64,000 nt of DNA from positions 38,950 to 102,949 of the forward strand of contig NZ_SMMA01000055.1 in assembly GCF_009711345.1 (NCBI RefSeq). The letters run 5' to 3'. Under the pieces are notes generated by a model, which did not search any database, was not told where the DNA came from, and saw only the letters and a program-made list of their open reading frames with translations. The position numbers and the translations under genes are program-made. Of this stretch, positions 45,049 to 55,437 are shown piece after piece; within the stretch, counting starts at the first letter, position 1; each line of letters starts with the position of its first letter. Source of the stretch: Pseudovibrio flavus. Lineage in GTDB: Bacteria; Pseudomonadota; Alphaproteobacteria; Rhizobiales; Stappiaceae.

Positions 45049-46965
45049 ATGAACGCAAATTTCCGGAACTTCGCCCTATGGGTGATCATCGGCCTTCTGC
45101 TGATAGCGCTGTTCCAGCTGTTTCAGAATCCAACCTCGAGATCGGCAACCAATGAGATTCCGTTCTCGCAGTTCCTGAATCAGGCTGAGCAGGGTGATGT
45201 ACGCGAGGTCACAATCCAGCAACAGGAAATTGCCGGCAAGTACTCTTCGGGTGGGTCTTTCCAGACTTACGCGCCTGAGAATGCCGAATATGTCGAGTTG
45301 CTACGCTCTAAAGGCGTCTTGATTAACGCTAAGGCGCCATCCGAGAACTTCTCGTTGATCGGTGCGTTAATCTCGTGGTTCCCGATGCTCCTCATTCTGG
45401 GTATCTGGATTTTCGTTATGCGCCAGATGCAGGGTTCTGGCGGTAAGGCAATGGGCTTTGGTAAGTCCAAGGCCAAGCTGCTGAACGAAACGCACGGCAA
45501 GGTAACGTTTGAAGACGTTGCTGGCATCGACGAAGCCAAAGAAGACCTCCAGGAAATCGTTGAGTTCCTCCGTGATCCGCAGAAGTTCCAGCGTCTTGGT
45601 GGTCGTATTCCACGCGGCGTGCTTCTCGTGGGTCCTCCAGGTACCGGTAAAACCTTGACCGCACGCGCTGTGGCAGGTGAAGCAAACGTTCCGTTCTTCA
45701 CGATCTCTGGTTCTGACTTCGTTGAAATGTTCGTTGGTGTGGGTGCGTCTCGCGTCCGTGACATGTTCGAACAGGCGAAGAAGAATTCTCCTTGCATCAT
45801 CTTCATCGACGAGATCGACGCGGTGGGTCGCCACCGTGGTGCAGGCCTTGGCGGTGGTAACGATGAGCGTGAGCAGACCCTCAACCAGTTGCTCGTTGAG
45901 ATGGATGGCTTTGAAGCGAACGAAGGTGTGATCATCATCGCGGCTACCAACCGTCCTGACGTTCTTGATCCTGCGCTTCTGCGTCCGGGTCGCTTCGACC
46001 GTCAGATCGTTGTGCCGAATCCAGATGTAACCGGTCGTGAGAAGATCCTCAAAGTTCACATGCGCAAAGTGCCTTTGGCTCCAGACGTCGATGTGAAGAC
46101 CCTTGCTCGCGGTACTCCAGGCTTCTCTGGTGCTGACTTGATGAACCTTGTGAACGAAGCTGCGCTTCTTGCTGCACGCCGGTCCAAGCGTCTGGTCACC
46201 ATGAACGAGTTTGAAGACGCAAAAGACAAGGTCATGATGGGTGCGGAACGCCGTACACTCGTGATGACCGAGGAAGAGAAGAAACTGACTGCTTATCATG
46301 AAGCTGGTCACGCTCTTGTCGCTATCCATATGCCTGCGTCTGACCCTGTTCATAAGGCAACCATCATTCCGCGCGGTCGTGCGCTGGGTATGGTGATGCG
46401 TCTGCCAGAAAAAGATCAGGTATCCCTGACCCGTGCTAAGTGTAAGGCTGACCTTGCCGTTGCGATGGGTGGCCGCGTGGCGGAAGAGATGATCTTCGGC
46501 TACGAGAAAGTAACCTCTGGTGCATCTGGCGATATCCAGATGGCAACCAAGCTGGCCCGTGCAATGGCAACCCAGTTCGGTATGTCCGATAAGCTTGGCC
46601 CTCTTCTTTACGGTGAAAACCAAGAGGAAGTGTTCCTTGGTCATTCTGTAGCCAAGAGCCAGAACGTTTCCGATGAAACCCAGAAACTGGTTGATGCGGA
46701 AGTGAAGAGCTTCGTTAATCAGGGTTATGAGACTGCTCAGAAGGTTCTCAAAGACCACGAAGATCAGCTGCATACCGTAGCGCAGGGTCTTCTTGAGTAT
46801 GAAACTCTCTCTGGTGAGGAAATCCGCAAGCTGCTTGAAGGTGAAGCGCCAGTGCGTGACACTGGTGATGACATCCCACCAAGCCGGGGCTCTGGCATTC
46901 CGACTGCTGGCGTCAAACGCGGCGGTGAAGCAAGCGGCGGTATGGAACCTCAGCCGCAGGGCTAA
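45049..46965 (+). CDS. ftsH: ATP-dependent zinc metalloprotease FtsH
   Basis: A 638-residue membrane protease with two N-terminal membrane segments (about residues 7-26 and 103-123) around a periplasmic domain, then an AAA+ module with Walker A GPPGTGKT (195-202), Walker B FIDEID and the SRH region, then the zinc protease with HEAGH (417-421). It degrades membrane proteins and regulators such as RpoH and LpxC. ATG 45049 gives the conserved N-terminus. It follows tilS by 273 bases with a likely heat-shock promoter of its own. Confidence 0.98.
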   Translation: MNANFRNFALWVIIGLLLIALFQLFQNPTSRSATNEIPFSQFLNQAEQGDVREVTIQQQEIAGKYSSGGSFQTYAPENAEYVELLRSKGVLINAKAPSENFSLIGALISWFPMLLILGIWIFVMRQMQGSGGKAMGFGKSKAKLLNETHGKVTFEDVAGIDEAKEDLQEIVEFLRDPQKFQRLGGRIPRGVLLVGPPGTGKTLTARAVAGEANVPFFTISGSDFVEMFVGVGASRVRDMFEQAKKNSPCIIFIDEIDAVGRHRGAGLGGGNDEREQTLNQLLVEMDGFEANEGVIIIAATNRPDVLDPALLRPGRFDRQIVVPNPDVTGREKILKVHMRKVPLAPDVDVKTLARGTPGFSGADLMNLVNEAALLAARRSKRLVTMNEFEDAKDKVMMGAERRTLVMTEEEKKLTAYHEAGHALVAIHMPASDPVHKATIIPRGRALGMVMRLPEKDQVSLTRAKCKADLAVAMGGRVAEEMIFGYEKVTSGASGDIQMATKLARAMATQFGMSDKLGPLLYGENQEEVFLGHSVAKSQNVSDETQKLVDAEVKSFVNQGYETAQKVLKDHEDQLHTVAQGLLEYETLSGEEIRKLLEGEAPVRDTGDDIPPSRGSGIPTAGVKRGGEASGGMEPQPQG

Positions 46966-46987
46966 AATTACTCTGAATGAATACTGT

Positions 46988-47016
46988 AAACGCCCGGCCA
47001 AGTTGGTCGGGCGTTT
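46988..47016 (+). terminator. Terminator after ftsH
   Basis: AAACGCCCGGCCA (46988-47000) and TGGTCGGGCGTTT (47004-47016) pair over 13 bases with one G-T pair, followed by GCTTTTTT. Confidence 0.88.
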
Positions 47017-47233
47017 GCTTTTTTGCCCTAGGCCGTCGTAAAAGGGCGAAACAATAAGTGATTAGTGTTGAGCTTCCCCAATATCGTAGCGGGATATAAA
47101 TAATTTTGGGACAAGATTAGGGAAGACAGGACGTATAGCCTTAAAAGCCGAGGGTTCGAAACGAGCCCGAACATGTGCTTGGTTATGGTCACACGGTCTG
47201 AAGAAAAAGAATTTTACGAAACGGGGTGCGTCC

Positions 47234-48577
47234 ATGGCGCGGACATATTTTGGAACCGATGGCATCCGGGGAACGGCGAACAAGTGGCCGATGACACCGG
47301 AACTCGCCTTGAAAGTGGGTATGGCAGCTGGCGTTGTTTTTCGCCGCGGTAAATACCGACACAGGGTGGTAATTGGTAAGGATACCCGACTTTCCGGCTA
47401 TATGCTTGAGAACGCACTGGTTGCCGGTTTTACCGCAGTCGGTATGGATGTAATCGTTCTGGGCCCTATGCCAACACCTGCTGTTGCGATGCTGACGCGC
47501 TCCTTGCGTGCCGACCTTGGCGTTATGATCTCCGCATCTCACAATCCTTTTGAGGACAATGGTATCAAGTTCTTCGGCCCAGATGGCTTCAAGCTTTCTG
47601 ATGAAACCGAACTTGAGATCGAAGGGCTGATCGATAGCGATCTAACCGCCAAGCTTTCTGACCCAGCCGAACTTGGCCGCGCCAAGCGTATCGACGGCGT
47701 TCGTGATCGTTATATGGAATTTGCAAAGCGTACGCTGCCGCGTGATCTGTCTCTTGAGGGGCTTCGCGTCGCCATCGACTGCGCTAATGGTGCAGCTTAC
47801 AAAGTGGCTCCTGAGGTCTTGTGGGAGCTTGGTGCAGAGGTGTTTCCGATTGGCGTGGAGCCAAACGGCTTTAACATCAACAAAGACTGTGGTTCGACCG
47901 CGCCTGAGGCTTTGAGCCGTAAGGTGCACGAGGTTCGCGCTGATGTTGGTATTGCTCTTGATGGTGATGCTGACCGGGTGATCATCGTTGATGAACGCGG
48001 CGCTGTGGTTGATGGCGATCAGCTTATGGCTGTTATTGCTCGCTCATGGCAGGAAGAGGGGCTTCTATCTGCTCCAGGTATTGTTGCGACTGTTATGTCC
48101 AATCTTGGTCTGGAACGCTACCTGAATGGTATTGGCCTTGAGTTGGCTCGTACGAAGGTTGGCGACCGCTATGTGGTAGAGCATATGCGCGAGCATGGCT
48201 TTAACCTCGGCGGTGAACAATCCGGTCATATCGTGCTCTCCGACTTTGCTACCACGGGTGACGGCCTTGTTGCAGCTCTGCAGTTGCTGGCTTGCGTCAA
48301 GAAAATGAATAAGCCGGTTTCTGAAGTTTGTCGCCGGTTTGAGCCTGTACCGCAAATTCTCAAGAATGTTCGCTTTGCCGGTGGTGCGCCATTGGAGAAC
48401 GATGCAGTTAAAGCGGTGATCGAAAAGGGCGAGAAGGCACTTGAAGGTTCTGGCCGCCTTGTTATTCGCAAATCGGGAACAGAGCCGCTTATCCGTGTGA
48501 TGGGTGAAGCTGATAACCGCGATCTGCTCAACGAGGTCGTGGAAAGCATTGTAGATGCCGTAAGAAAAGCTACCTAA
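47234..48577 (+). CDS. glmM: Phosphoglucosamine mutase
   Basis: A 447-residue alpha-D-phosphohexomutase that interconverts glucosamine-6-phosphate and glucosamine-1-phosphate for UDP-GlcNAc synthesis. It starts [12 protein letters not shown] and has the phosphoserine loop ISASHNP (Ser102), the metal-binding DGDADR, the sugar-binding GGEQSGH and the C-terminal [12 protein letters not shown]. Length and residue number of the active Ser match the family. It follows ftsH, an order known from many bacteria. Confidence 0.97.
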   Translation: MARTYFGTDGIRGTANKWPMTPELALKVGMAAGVVFRRGKYRHRVVIGKDTRLSGYMLENALVAGFTAVGMDVIVLGPMPTPAVAMLTRSLRADLGVMISASHNPFEDNGIKFFGPDGFKLSDETELEIEGLIDSDLTAKLSDPAELGRAKRIDGVRDRYMEFAKRTLPRDLSLEGLRVAIDCANGAAYKVAPEVLWELGAEVFPIGVEPNGFNINKDCGSTAPEALSRKVHEVRADVGIALDGDADRVIIVDERGAVVDGDQLMAVIARSWQEEGLLSAPGIVATVMSNLGLERYLNGIGLELARTKVGDRYVVEHMREHGFNLGGEQSGHIVLSDFATTGDGLVAALQLLACVKKMNKPVSEVCRRFEPVPQILKNVRFAGGAPLENDAVKAVIEKGEKALEGSGRLVIRKSGTEPLIRVMGEADNRDLLNEVVESIVDAVRKAT

Positions 48578-48603
48578 CCAAGCGATAGTAGTTAATGATA
48601 AGT

Positions 48604-48630
48604 AAAGGCGCCATCATGGGCGCCTTTTTT
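48604..48630 (+). terminator. Terminator after glmM
   Basis: AAAGGCGCC (48604-48612) and GGCGCCTTT (48619-48627) form a 9-bp stem, then TTTT. Confidence 0.9.
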
Positions 48631-48661
48631 CTTTATAATGTGCTAACTCTGCTATGCGGCG

Positions 48662-48708
48662 TTAACTATTCCTCAAGGTTAAATTTATTCGTTAAAAAAT
48701 AGAGTTAA
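48662..48708. repeat. TTAA elements upstream of the outer-membrane protein gene
   Basis: TTAA occurs at 48662, 48679, 48692 and 48705; the last three are spaced exactly 13 bases apart. The spacing differs from the CtrA pattern TTAA-N7-TTAA, so a CtrA site is not claimed. Confidence 0.3.
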
Positions 48709-48796
48709 TACTAATGTAATCTTTATTGTGCAAAAAGTACCTCATACATTTGATTGGTCAAAAATGCTGATTTGACCGGTATTATGGGGCGTAGCC

Positions 48797-49600
48797 ATGA
48801 ATAGACTTATTAGTATTGTGTTGAAGTCCTCTGCGGCTGTACTTTTGCCTTCTGCTGTCTTGGCGGCAGACCTTCCAGAGCCGGTCATTGAGCATTATCC
48901 GGCGCCTGTTGAATTTGAACAGAAAACCGGTGGCTGGTATCTGCGTGGCGATATTGGTTACAAGGTTTACAAGTCTCCGTCTGCAAGTTGGCTTCACATC
49001 GACTTCAACAACGAAGAGCTTGAGCCAACGGGTATCGTTGGGGTTGGTGTCGGTTACCGTTTTAGCGACCATCTCAGAACCGACGTTACCCTCGATTATG
49101 AATGGAAGTCTGACTTCTCTGGGGATGCTCCGTGTCAAACGCAGTGTGGTACTCCTGGTGTATACCCTACCAGTCTTGAGTATGCCGAAATGGATGTCTG
49201 GACAGTTCTATGGAACGTCTATGCAGAGCTAGGCAACTATAACGGCTTCACTCCTTATGTTGGCGCTGGCGTTGGTGCATCGTATGTCCGGATGGACAAG
49301 ATCGAAGCGGTGAATGGAAACGGCGCGCGTGTTCAGTACGAGGGTGATGGTCACTGGAACTTCTCGTGGGCACTCATGGCAGGAATGGGCTATGAGATTA
49401 CTCCGAATTGGACCATCGACACGAACTACCGCTATCTCAATATCGGCATGGGTAAATCTGTTGCCACTAACAATGGCGGCGCGACTTCCGGCGAGATTAA
49501 ATACGAGGACTTGCAGGCGCATGAAGTGCGCGTCGGTTTGCGCTACACCTTCGGAAATGAATCCTACGGTTATCAGGAGCCTTTGGTTACGAAGTACTGA
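48797..49600 (+). CDS. Outer-membrane beta-barrel protein (Omp25/Omp31-like)
   Basis: A 267-residue exported protein: signal peptide ending LPSAVLA before ADLPEP, then alternating amphipathic strands with many aromatic residues (GGWYLRGDIGYK, TPYVGAGVGASYVR, WTIDTNYRYLNIG, VRVGLRYTFG). The pattern is that of eight-stranded barrels such as Omp25/Omp31 and OmpA. A Cys pair (CQTQC) in an extracellular loop may form a disulfide. The C-terminal residues follow the last strand. The TTAA-rich region upstream is its likely promoter. Confidence 0.85.
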   Translation: MNRLISIVLKSSAAVLLPSAVLAADLPEPVIEHYPAPVEFEQKTGGWYLRGDIGYKVYKSPSASWLHIDFNNEELEPTGIVGVGVGYRFSDHLRTDVTLDYEWKSDFSGDAPCQTQCGTPGVYPTSLEYAEMDVWTVLWNVYAELGNYNGFTPYVGAGVGASYVRMDKIEAVNGNGARVQYEGDGHWNFSWALMAGMGYEITPNWTIDTNYRYLNIGMGKSVATNNGGATSGEIKYEDLQAHEVRVGLRYTFGNESYGYQEPLVTKY

Positions 49601-49859
49601 TCATCGCTTCGTACGATTCGTCCTGTTTACTGGGGTTGCGTTTGCAACCCCATTTTTTATGCGCACGCTGAATCGATTTAGGTGATGAAGCTGAGGGCAA
49701 GATCGGGCGATAAAATTACTTTTCCCAAATTTGTAGGAGGAAAATAGGATCGTCGAAAACACAAAAGAAATCCACGATTTTACTTCGCAGAAGCGCACAT
49801 TTTGCTTTTACTTTGCCATCAGCAGTAAGTCGTAGTTTCGATTTTTCATTTGACGAGAG

Positions 49860-49930
49860 CAGGCTATTTGCAATAGCCCTGTCTGTGGGACACCCCTCCC
49901 CAACGAGGGGCGCCTATCTGAGAGGGTAGT
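49860..49930 (+). ncRNA. serC-type 5' leader RNA
   Basis: A structured leader directly upstream of serC. Hairpins seen: GGCTATT-TGC-AATAGCC (49862-49878), CCCCTC/GAGGGG (49893-49910) and CTATCT-GAGA-GGGTAG (49914-49929). The last encloses the ribosome site GAGAGGG four bases before the ATG, so it can mask translation. This matches the serC RNA motif described upstream of alphaproteobacterial serC genes (Rfam RF00517) in layout; the match was judged by eye. Confidence 0.6.
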
Positions 49931-49933
49931 TAC

Positions 49934-51106
49934 ATGATGAATATTGCGTTGCCGAGCATTAAACCGGCAAACCCTAACTTTTCTTCGGGCCCATGTGCGA
50001 AGCGTCCGGGTTGGACCCCTGCCGCGTTGGCAGATGCACCATTGGGCCGTTCCCACCGTGCTAAAATCGGTAAATCCAAGCTTGCAGAAGCTATTGATCT
50101 GACACGCGAAGTGCTTCAGGTGCCTGCGGATTATCGCATTGGTATCGTACCAGCATCCGACACAGGCGCTGTTGAGATGGCTCTGTGGTCTCTGCTTGGC
50201 GCACGTCCAGTCGACATGCTTGCTTGGGAAAGCTTCGGCTCTGGCTGGGTGACCGACGTTGTAAAGCAGCTTAAGCTTGCTGATGCACGTGTGATGGAAG
50301 CAGGTTACGGCGAATTGCCAAACCTTGCTGATGTGAATTTCGATCACGACGTTGTCTTTACTTGGAACGGCACGACCTCTGGCGTCCGCGTTCCTAATGC
50401 AGACTGGATTGCGGCAGACCGTGCCGGCTTGACCATCTGCGATGCAACCTCTGCCGCTTTTGCGCAGGACCTCGATTTTGCAAAGCTGGACGTTGTGACG
50501 TTCTCTTGGCAGAAGGTTCTGGGCGGCGAAGGTGCTCACGGCGTGATCATTCTTTCTCCTCGTGCTGTTGAGCGTCTCGAAAGCTACGTTCCAGCATGGC
50601 CAATGCCAAAAATCTTCCGTCTGACTAAAGGCGGCAAGCTGATTGAAGGCATCTTCCGTGGTGAAACCATCAACACCCCATCCATGCTCTGCGTGGAAGA
50701 CTATCTGGACGCTCTTAAGTGGTCCAAGTCTTTGGGCGGCTTGACGGCGCTCTGTGCCCGTGCTGATGCAAACGTTGCTGTTCTTACCAAATGGGTTGAG
50801 GAAACGAGTTGGGTCGATTTCCTTGCTGTAGATGCTGCAACCCGTTCGAACACATCTGTTTGCCTGAAGATCGTTGATCCGGCTATCGCCGCATTGGACG
50901 ATAAGGCACAGGCAGCTTTCGCAAAAGCAATGGTCGCTGCGCTGGATGCACAGGGTGTTGCTTATGACATCGGCGCTTACCGTGATGCTCCATCCGGCCT
51001 TCGTATCTGGGCTGGCGCAACGGTTGAAACCGCTGATCTCGAAGCGCTTGTTCCTTGGCTGAACTGGGCATTCGAAACCGCGAAAGCCGAACTGGCAACC
51101 GCCTGA
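49934..51106 (+). CDS. serC: Phosphoserine aminotransferase
   Basis: A 390-residue PLP enzyme that makes phosphoserine from 3-phosphohydroxypyruvate and glutamate. It begins [18 protein letters not shown], carries the PLP lysine in [14 protein letters not shown] (Lys194) and belongs to the long SerC branch seen in alphaproteobacteria and some other groups. The ATG is doubled (ATGATG at 49934); the first is preceded by GAGAGGG inside a leader hairpin. serA follows 92 bases downstream. Confidence 0.96.
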   Translation: MMNIALPSIKPANPNFSSGPCAKRPGWTPAALADAPLGRSHRAKIGKSKLAEAIDLTREVLQVPADYRIGIVPASDTGAVEMALWSLLGARPVDMLAWESFGSGWVTDVVKQLKLADARVMEAGYGELPNLADVNFDHDVVFTWNGTTSGVRVPNADWIAADRAGLTICDATSAAFAQDLDFAKLDVVTFSWQKVLGGEGAHGVIILSPRAVERLESYVPAWPMPKIFRLTKGGKLIEGIFRGETINTPSMLCVEDYLDALKWSKSLGGLTALCARADANVAVLTKWVEETSWVDFLAVDAATRSNTSVCLKIVDPAIAALDDKAQAAFAKAMVAALDAQGVAYDIGAYRDAPSGLRIWAGATVETADLEALVPWLNWAFETAKAELATA

Positions 51107-51198
51107 TCTATCACTCTATTTAGAGTTTACGCGAAGACTCCGGTCGCACTTTTGTGACCGGCCTCCCATCTGCACATATTGAGACGAGGAAGAGTCCG

Positions 51199-52785
51199 AT
51201 GGCACCTAAAGTTCTTATTTCCGATAGCCTTTCCCCAGCAGCTGTTCAGATCTTCAAAGATTACGGCTGTGAAGTTGATTTCTTGCCAGAAGTTGGCAAG
51301 GACAAAGAAAAACTACGCGAGATCATTGGCCAGTACGACGGTCTTGCAATTCGCTCGGCAACAAAAGTAACCGAGAAGATTATCGAAGCGACTGATCGCC
51401 TGAAAGTCGTCGGCCGCGCTGGTATTGGTGTCGATAACGTCGATATCCCTGCCGCGACTGCCAAGGGTATCGTTGTCATGAACACTCCGTTCGGCAACGC
51501 GATCACTACCGCTGAGCATGCCATTTCCATGATGTTTGCTGTTGCGCGCCAGATTCCGGCTGCCGACGTTTCCACGCAAGCTGGTAAATGGGAAAAATCG
51601 AAGTTCATGGGTACCGAAATCACCGGTAAGACCCTTGGCTTGATCGGCTGCGGCAATATTGGTTCCATCGTTGCTGACCGTGCTCGCGGCCTGAAGATGA
51701 AGGTTGTTGCTTTCGATCCGTTCCTGTCTCAGGAACGTGCTGTAGAGCTCGGCATCGAAAAGGCTGAACTGGATACTCTTTTTGCCAAGGCTGATTTCAT
51801 CACCCTTCACACGCCTCTGACCGACAAAACCCGCAACATCATCGATGAAGATGCAATCGGGAAGATGAAAGATGGTGTTTACATCATCAACTGTGCTCGC
51901 GGTGGTCTGGTCAATGAAGCGGCTCTGCGTACTGCGCTCGATAGCGGCAAAGTCGGCGGCGCTGCAATGGACGTATTTGCGGTTGAGCCTGCAAAAGAAA
52001 ACCCACTCTTTGGCGCTCCTAACCTGATTTGTACGCCTCACCTTGGTGCGTCTACAACTGAAGCGCAGGAAAACGTTGCTCTGCAGGTTGCCGAGCAGAT
52101 GGCTGATTACCTCGTGAATGGTGCGGTTTCCAACGCTCTGAACATGCCTTCCATCACTGCGGAAGAAGCTCCGAAGCTTACACCGTTTGTGAAGCTTGCC
52201 GAACAGCTTGGTTCGTTCGCAGGTCAGGCAACTGAATCCGGCATCAAAGCAATTCGCCTTGAATATGAAGGTGATGTTGCTGAGATGAACGTGAAGGCTC
52301 TTACCGCAGCAGCTCTTACCGGTGTTCTTCGTCCTCTGCTTCAGACCGTGAATATGGTGTCTGCTCCTGCAATGGCTAAAGAGCGCGGTATTCAGATTGA
52401 AGACGTTCGCCGTGAGCAGCAGGGTGTATATGAAAACTACATCCGCCTGACTGTTGTGACTGACCGTCAGGAGCGCTCTGTCGCAGGTACCGTATTCAGC
52501 GATGGCAAGCCGCGTATCATCCAGATCAAAGGCATCAACATGGAGGCCGAACTGGGCCAGAACATGCTGTATGTCACCAACGATGATAAGCCGGGCTTCA
52601 TCGGTCAGTTGGGTTCTATCCTGGGTTCTGCAGGCGTGAACATCGCGACATTTAACCTTGGCCGTAAGGCAGAAGGTGAGCAGGCGATCTGCTTGTGCGA
52701 AGTCGATGGAGAAATTCCTGCTGAGGTTCTTGAAAAGATCGAGAAGATTGACCAAGTAAACCAAGTCAAGCAGATGAAATTCTAA
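51199..52785 (+). CDS. serA: D-3-phosphoglycerate dehydrogenase
   Basis: A 528-residue long-form SerA: catalytic and NAD-binding domains (about residues 1-315; GLIGCGNIGSIVADRA near 148, and CTPHLGASTTEA with the active-site His281), an intervening domain (about 320-450) and a C-terminal ACT domain that binds serine for feedback control. ATG 51199 has GAGGAAGAG upstream; the longer frame from 51154 has no family resemblance. It forms the serC-serA operon that starts serine synthesis. Confidence 0.97.
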   Translation: MAPKVLISDSLSPAAVQIFKDYGCEVDFLPEVGKDKEKLREIIGQYDGLAIRSATKVTEKIIEATDRLKVVGRAGIGVDNVDIPAATAKGIVVMNTPFGNAITTAEHAISMMFAVARQIPAADVSTQAGKWEKSKFMGTEITGKTLGLIGCGNIGSIVADRARGLKMKVVAFDPFLSQERAVELGIEKAELDTLFAKADFITLHTPLTDKTRNIIDEDAIGKMKDGVYIINCARGGLVNEAALRTALDSGKVGGAAMDVFAVEPAKENPLFGAPNLICTPHLGASTTEAQENVALQVAEQMADYLVNGAVSNALNMPSITAEEAPKLTPFVKLAEQLGSFAGQATESGIKAIRLEYEGDVAEMNVKALTAAALTGVLRPLLQTVNMVSAPAMAKERGIQIEDVRREQQGVYENYIRLTVVTDRQERSVAGTVFSDGKPRIIQIKGINMEAELGQNMLYVTNDDKPGFIGQLGSILGSAGVNIATFNLGRKAEGEQAICLCEVDGEIPAEVLEKIEKIDQVNQVKQMKF

Positions 52786-52810
52786 CAAGTCCTCCCAAAC
52801 TTGTGATCGG

Positions 52811-52844
52811 AAAGGCGGCTTCTGGAAAAGGAGCCGCCTTTTTT
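52811..52844 (+). terminator. Terminator after serA
   Basis: AAAGGCGGCT (52811-52820) and AGCCGCCTTT (52832-52841) form a 10-bp stem, then TTTT. Confidence 0.9.
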
Positions 52845-52864
52845 GTTGTCCAATTTCTGTTGTT

Positions 52865-53785
52865 CTAGCTCTGGCGAAGGACGCGAGTGCGCAGGAAATC
52901 AACGATACGTCCATCAATGAGGAGTAGCGCGAGCATAATGAGCGCAATGCCGGTCCACTGGTTGAGGGCGAGGCGTTCGTCCAAGAAGGCTGTGCCTAGC
53001 AAAATAGCGCTCACGGGAACCAAGAAGGTTACGAGGGACGTATTGGTTGAGCCACCCATGGAGATAAGGCGGAAGAAGATAAGATAAGCAAGTGCGGTCG
53101 AGATGACAGCTAGCGCTGCAATCGCGCCCCAGATCTCCCAAGAGATGTTCGTTGCAACAGCGATGTCGCCCCCGAGCAAAACGATAGGAAGCAGGATGAG
53201 GGTAGAGCTGGTCAGTTGACCAATGGCAAGCGTTAGTGGAGGGACGTTCGCCATGCGCCGGATGAAGATGAAGGCCGTTGCATATGAAAGTGCAGCGCCC
53301 AAGCAGGCAAGCTGAGGTAACACGGTATCGGATGATCCTGTGAAGGCGTCTACGCCGGTCATCACGGCCACGCCCAATACGCCAAGGAATGCCGCACCTA
53401 ACTTTAGCGGTGTCAGCTTTTCGTTAGATGTGAAGAGCTGTGCCAAAACCATGGTAAATACTGGCGTGAAGGCGTTGAGCACTGACGCCAAGCCAGCCCC
53501 AATGGACTGTTGCCCCCAAAACAATAAGCCGAAAGGAATGACGTTGTTGAGCATTCCCAGCACCAGAAAATTTGGAAGAATTGCGAGGGTGAGCCCGAGT
53601 GCACTGCCGCGCAGGGCTACAATCATCCAAAGGCAGACCCCGGCAATAGAGACCCTGAAGAACACCAGCAGGATAGGCGGCACCTCGGAGACCGAGAGTT
53701 TGGCCAGAAAGAACGCTCCACCCCAGATGAAGGCGAGGAAGCTCAACAATAGCCAGAACTGGAGGGTGGGCTTGTTTTGGGGCAT
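52865..53785 (-). CDS. EamA/DMT-family transporter
   Basis: A 306-residue membrane protein with ten hydrophobic segments in two EamA repeats (first: LAFIWGGAFFLAKLSV; second: CLGAALSYATAFIFIRRM). Members of the drug/metabolite transporter superfamily export amino acids, nucleosides or similar; the substrate is not shown here. The ATG lies at 53785 and it is divergent from purA. Convergent with serA across a terminator. Confidence 0.88.
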   Translation of the reverse strand: MPQNKPTLQFWLLLSFLAFIWGGAFFLAKLSVSEVPPILLVFFRVSIAGVCLWMIVALRGSALGLTLAILPNFLVLGMLNNVIPFGLLFWGQQSIGAGLASVLNAFTPVFTMVLAQLFTSNEKLTPLKLGAAFLGVLGVAVMTGVDAFTGSSDTVLPQLACLGAALSYATAFIFIRRMANVPPLTLAIGQLTSSTLILLPIVLLGGDIAVATNISWEIWGAIAALAVISTALAYLIFFRLISMGGSTNTSLVTFLVPVSAILLGTAFLDERLALNQWTGIALIMLALLLIDGRIVDFLRTRVLRQS

Positions 53786-54107
53786 TGCTTACAAACTCGA
53801 TAGCTAAGGCATACTCGGGCCTTGGAAAGGTCCTTGGTTTTGTGGGAAAATACGTAAAGTTGCAACCCGAAAAGCGATTGCCGCCTCTAAATTGTTCTGC
53901 GAGGAAATAATGCAGGCAAGTAGGTCAAAAAACCTCAGATGAAAGACTCGTCAACTGCGTACTATGGTACTATAAGGCTATCGTAACTGCCCCGGTTCAC
54001 GACCGGGGTTTCACGTGTTTATTCGCGGTATTGCTTCTCACGCAAACCGCAAGATCGACCTGAAAAATTTAAACTGGTTGAACTCCGCCACAGGAGGGCG
54101 AAGAATC
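53786..54107. other. Divergent region between DMT gene and purA
   Basis: Contains both promoters. A stem CCCCGG (53990-53995) and CCGGGG (54003-54008) with a seven-base loop lies 100 bases before purA and is followed by TTT; it may be a leader hairpin of purA. Nothing else recognised. Confidence 0.45.
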
Positions 54108-55400
54108 ATGGCCAATGTTGTCGTTGTCGGTTCCCAATGGGGCGATGAAGGTAAAGGCAAAATTGTAGACTGGCTGTCTGAGCAAGCCGATGTCATCGTC
54201 CGTTTCCAGGGCGGCCATAATGCGGGCCATACGCTTGTTATCGATGGAACAAGCTACAAGCTTTCTCTGCTGCCTTCCGGCGTCGTACGCGGCAAACTCT
54301 CCGTTATCGGTAACGGCGTAGTTGTTGACCCGCACCACCTGATTAAGGAAATCGCGACTTTGAAAGAGCAGGGCGTAGAGATTACCCCTGAGATCCTGCG
54401 TGTTGCTGACAACGCGACCCTGATCCTTTCTCTGCACCGTGAGCTGGATGCTCTGCGCGAAAACGCAAGCTCTGCTGAAAACCGCATCGGTACCACCAAG
54501 CGCGGTATCGGCCCTGCATACGAAGATAAGGTTGGCCGCCGCGCTATCCGCGTTATGGATCTGGCAAACCTTGAAACTCTTCCAGGCAAGATCGAACGCA
54601 TGCTGACCCACCACAACGCGCTTCTGCGTGGCCTTGGTGAGAAGGAAATCTCTGCGGACGATATCTATAACGAACTGGCAAGCGTTGCTAACCAGATCCT
54701 GCCATTCATGGACAAGAGCTGGTACCTGTTGGATCAGGCACGTCGTGAAGGCAAGCGTTTGTTGTTTGAAGGTGCGCAGGGCGCTCTTCTGGATAACGAC
54801 CACGGTACCTATCCGTTCGTGACTTCTTCCAACACCGTTGCTGGTCAGGCTGCAACCGGCTGTGGTCTTGGTCCTAACTCCGTTGATTATGTTCTGGGTA
54901 TTACCAAGGCTTACACCACTCGCGTTGGTGAAGGTCCATTCCCTACAGAACAGACCAACGAGATCGGCCAGTTCCTAGGCACTCGTGGCCATGAATTCGG
55001 TACTGTTACCGGTCGTAGCCGCCGTTGTGGCTGGTTTGATGCGGTCATCGTTCGCCAGACCGTTTGCACCAGCGGTATCAGCGGGATTGCGCTTACCAAA
55101 CTTGACGTTTTAGATGGTCTGGATGAGATTAAGATCTGTGTGGGCTACGAACTGGATGGTAAGCGGATTGACTATCTGCCAGCCTCTCAGGGTGCACAGG
55201 CTCGGGTTGTTCCTATCTATGAAACACTCCCGGGTTGGAAAGAATCCACAAAGGGCGCACGCAGCTGGGCAGAATTGCCTGCACAGGCTGTAAAGTATGT
55301 GCGTCATGTTGAGGAACTGATTGGTGCACCGGTTGCGTTGCTCTCGACCAGTCCGGAAAGAGACGATACGATTCTCGTACAAAATCCTTTCCAGGACTGA
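54108..55400 (+). CDS. purA: Adenylosuccinate synthetase
   Basis: A 430-residue enzyme that joins IMP and aspartate using GTP on the way to AMP. It begins [18 protein letters not shown], with the catalytic Asp13 and GTP P-loop, and shows [43 protein letters not shown] and the C-terminal [11 protein letters not shown] 54108 has GGAGG about ten bases upstream; the longer frame from 54015 is unlike the family. Confidence 0.98.
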   Translation: MANVVVVGSQWGDEGKGKIVDWLSEQADVIVRFQGGHNAGHTLVIDGTSYKLSLLPSGVVRGKLSVIGNGVVVDPHHLIKEIATLKEQGVEITPEILRVADNATLILSLHRELDALRENASSAENRIGTTKRGIGPAYEDKVGRRAIRVMDLANLETLPGKIERMLTHHNALLRGLGEKEISADDIYNELASVANQILPFMDKSWYLLDQARREGKRLLFEGAQGALLDNDHGTYPFVTSSNTVAGQAATGCGLGPNSVDYVLGITKAYTTRVGEGPFPTEQTNEIGQFLGTRGHEFGTVTGRSRRCGWFDAVIVRQTVCTSGISGIALTKLDVLDGLDEIKICVGYELDGKRIDYLPASQGAQARVVPIYETLPGWKESTKGARSWAELPAQAVKYVRHVEELIGAPVALLSTSPERDDTILVQNPFQD

Positions 55401-55437
55401 GAGTTAGCACCATACCTTTAGGGGGTTTAATTCATCG

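Noticed and set aside
45367..47001. Long open frame antisense to ftsH (about 544 codons); similar long antisense frames over pgk, serA and the MATE gene
   Set aside because: These arise from biased codon use of the highly expressed sense gene. They lack ribosome sites and family resemblance, while the sense genes are certain.
48662..48708. CtrA binding site upstream of the outer-membrane protein gene
   Set aside because: The TTAA half-sites are separated by nine bases rather than the seven required.
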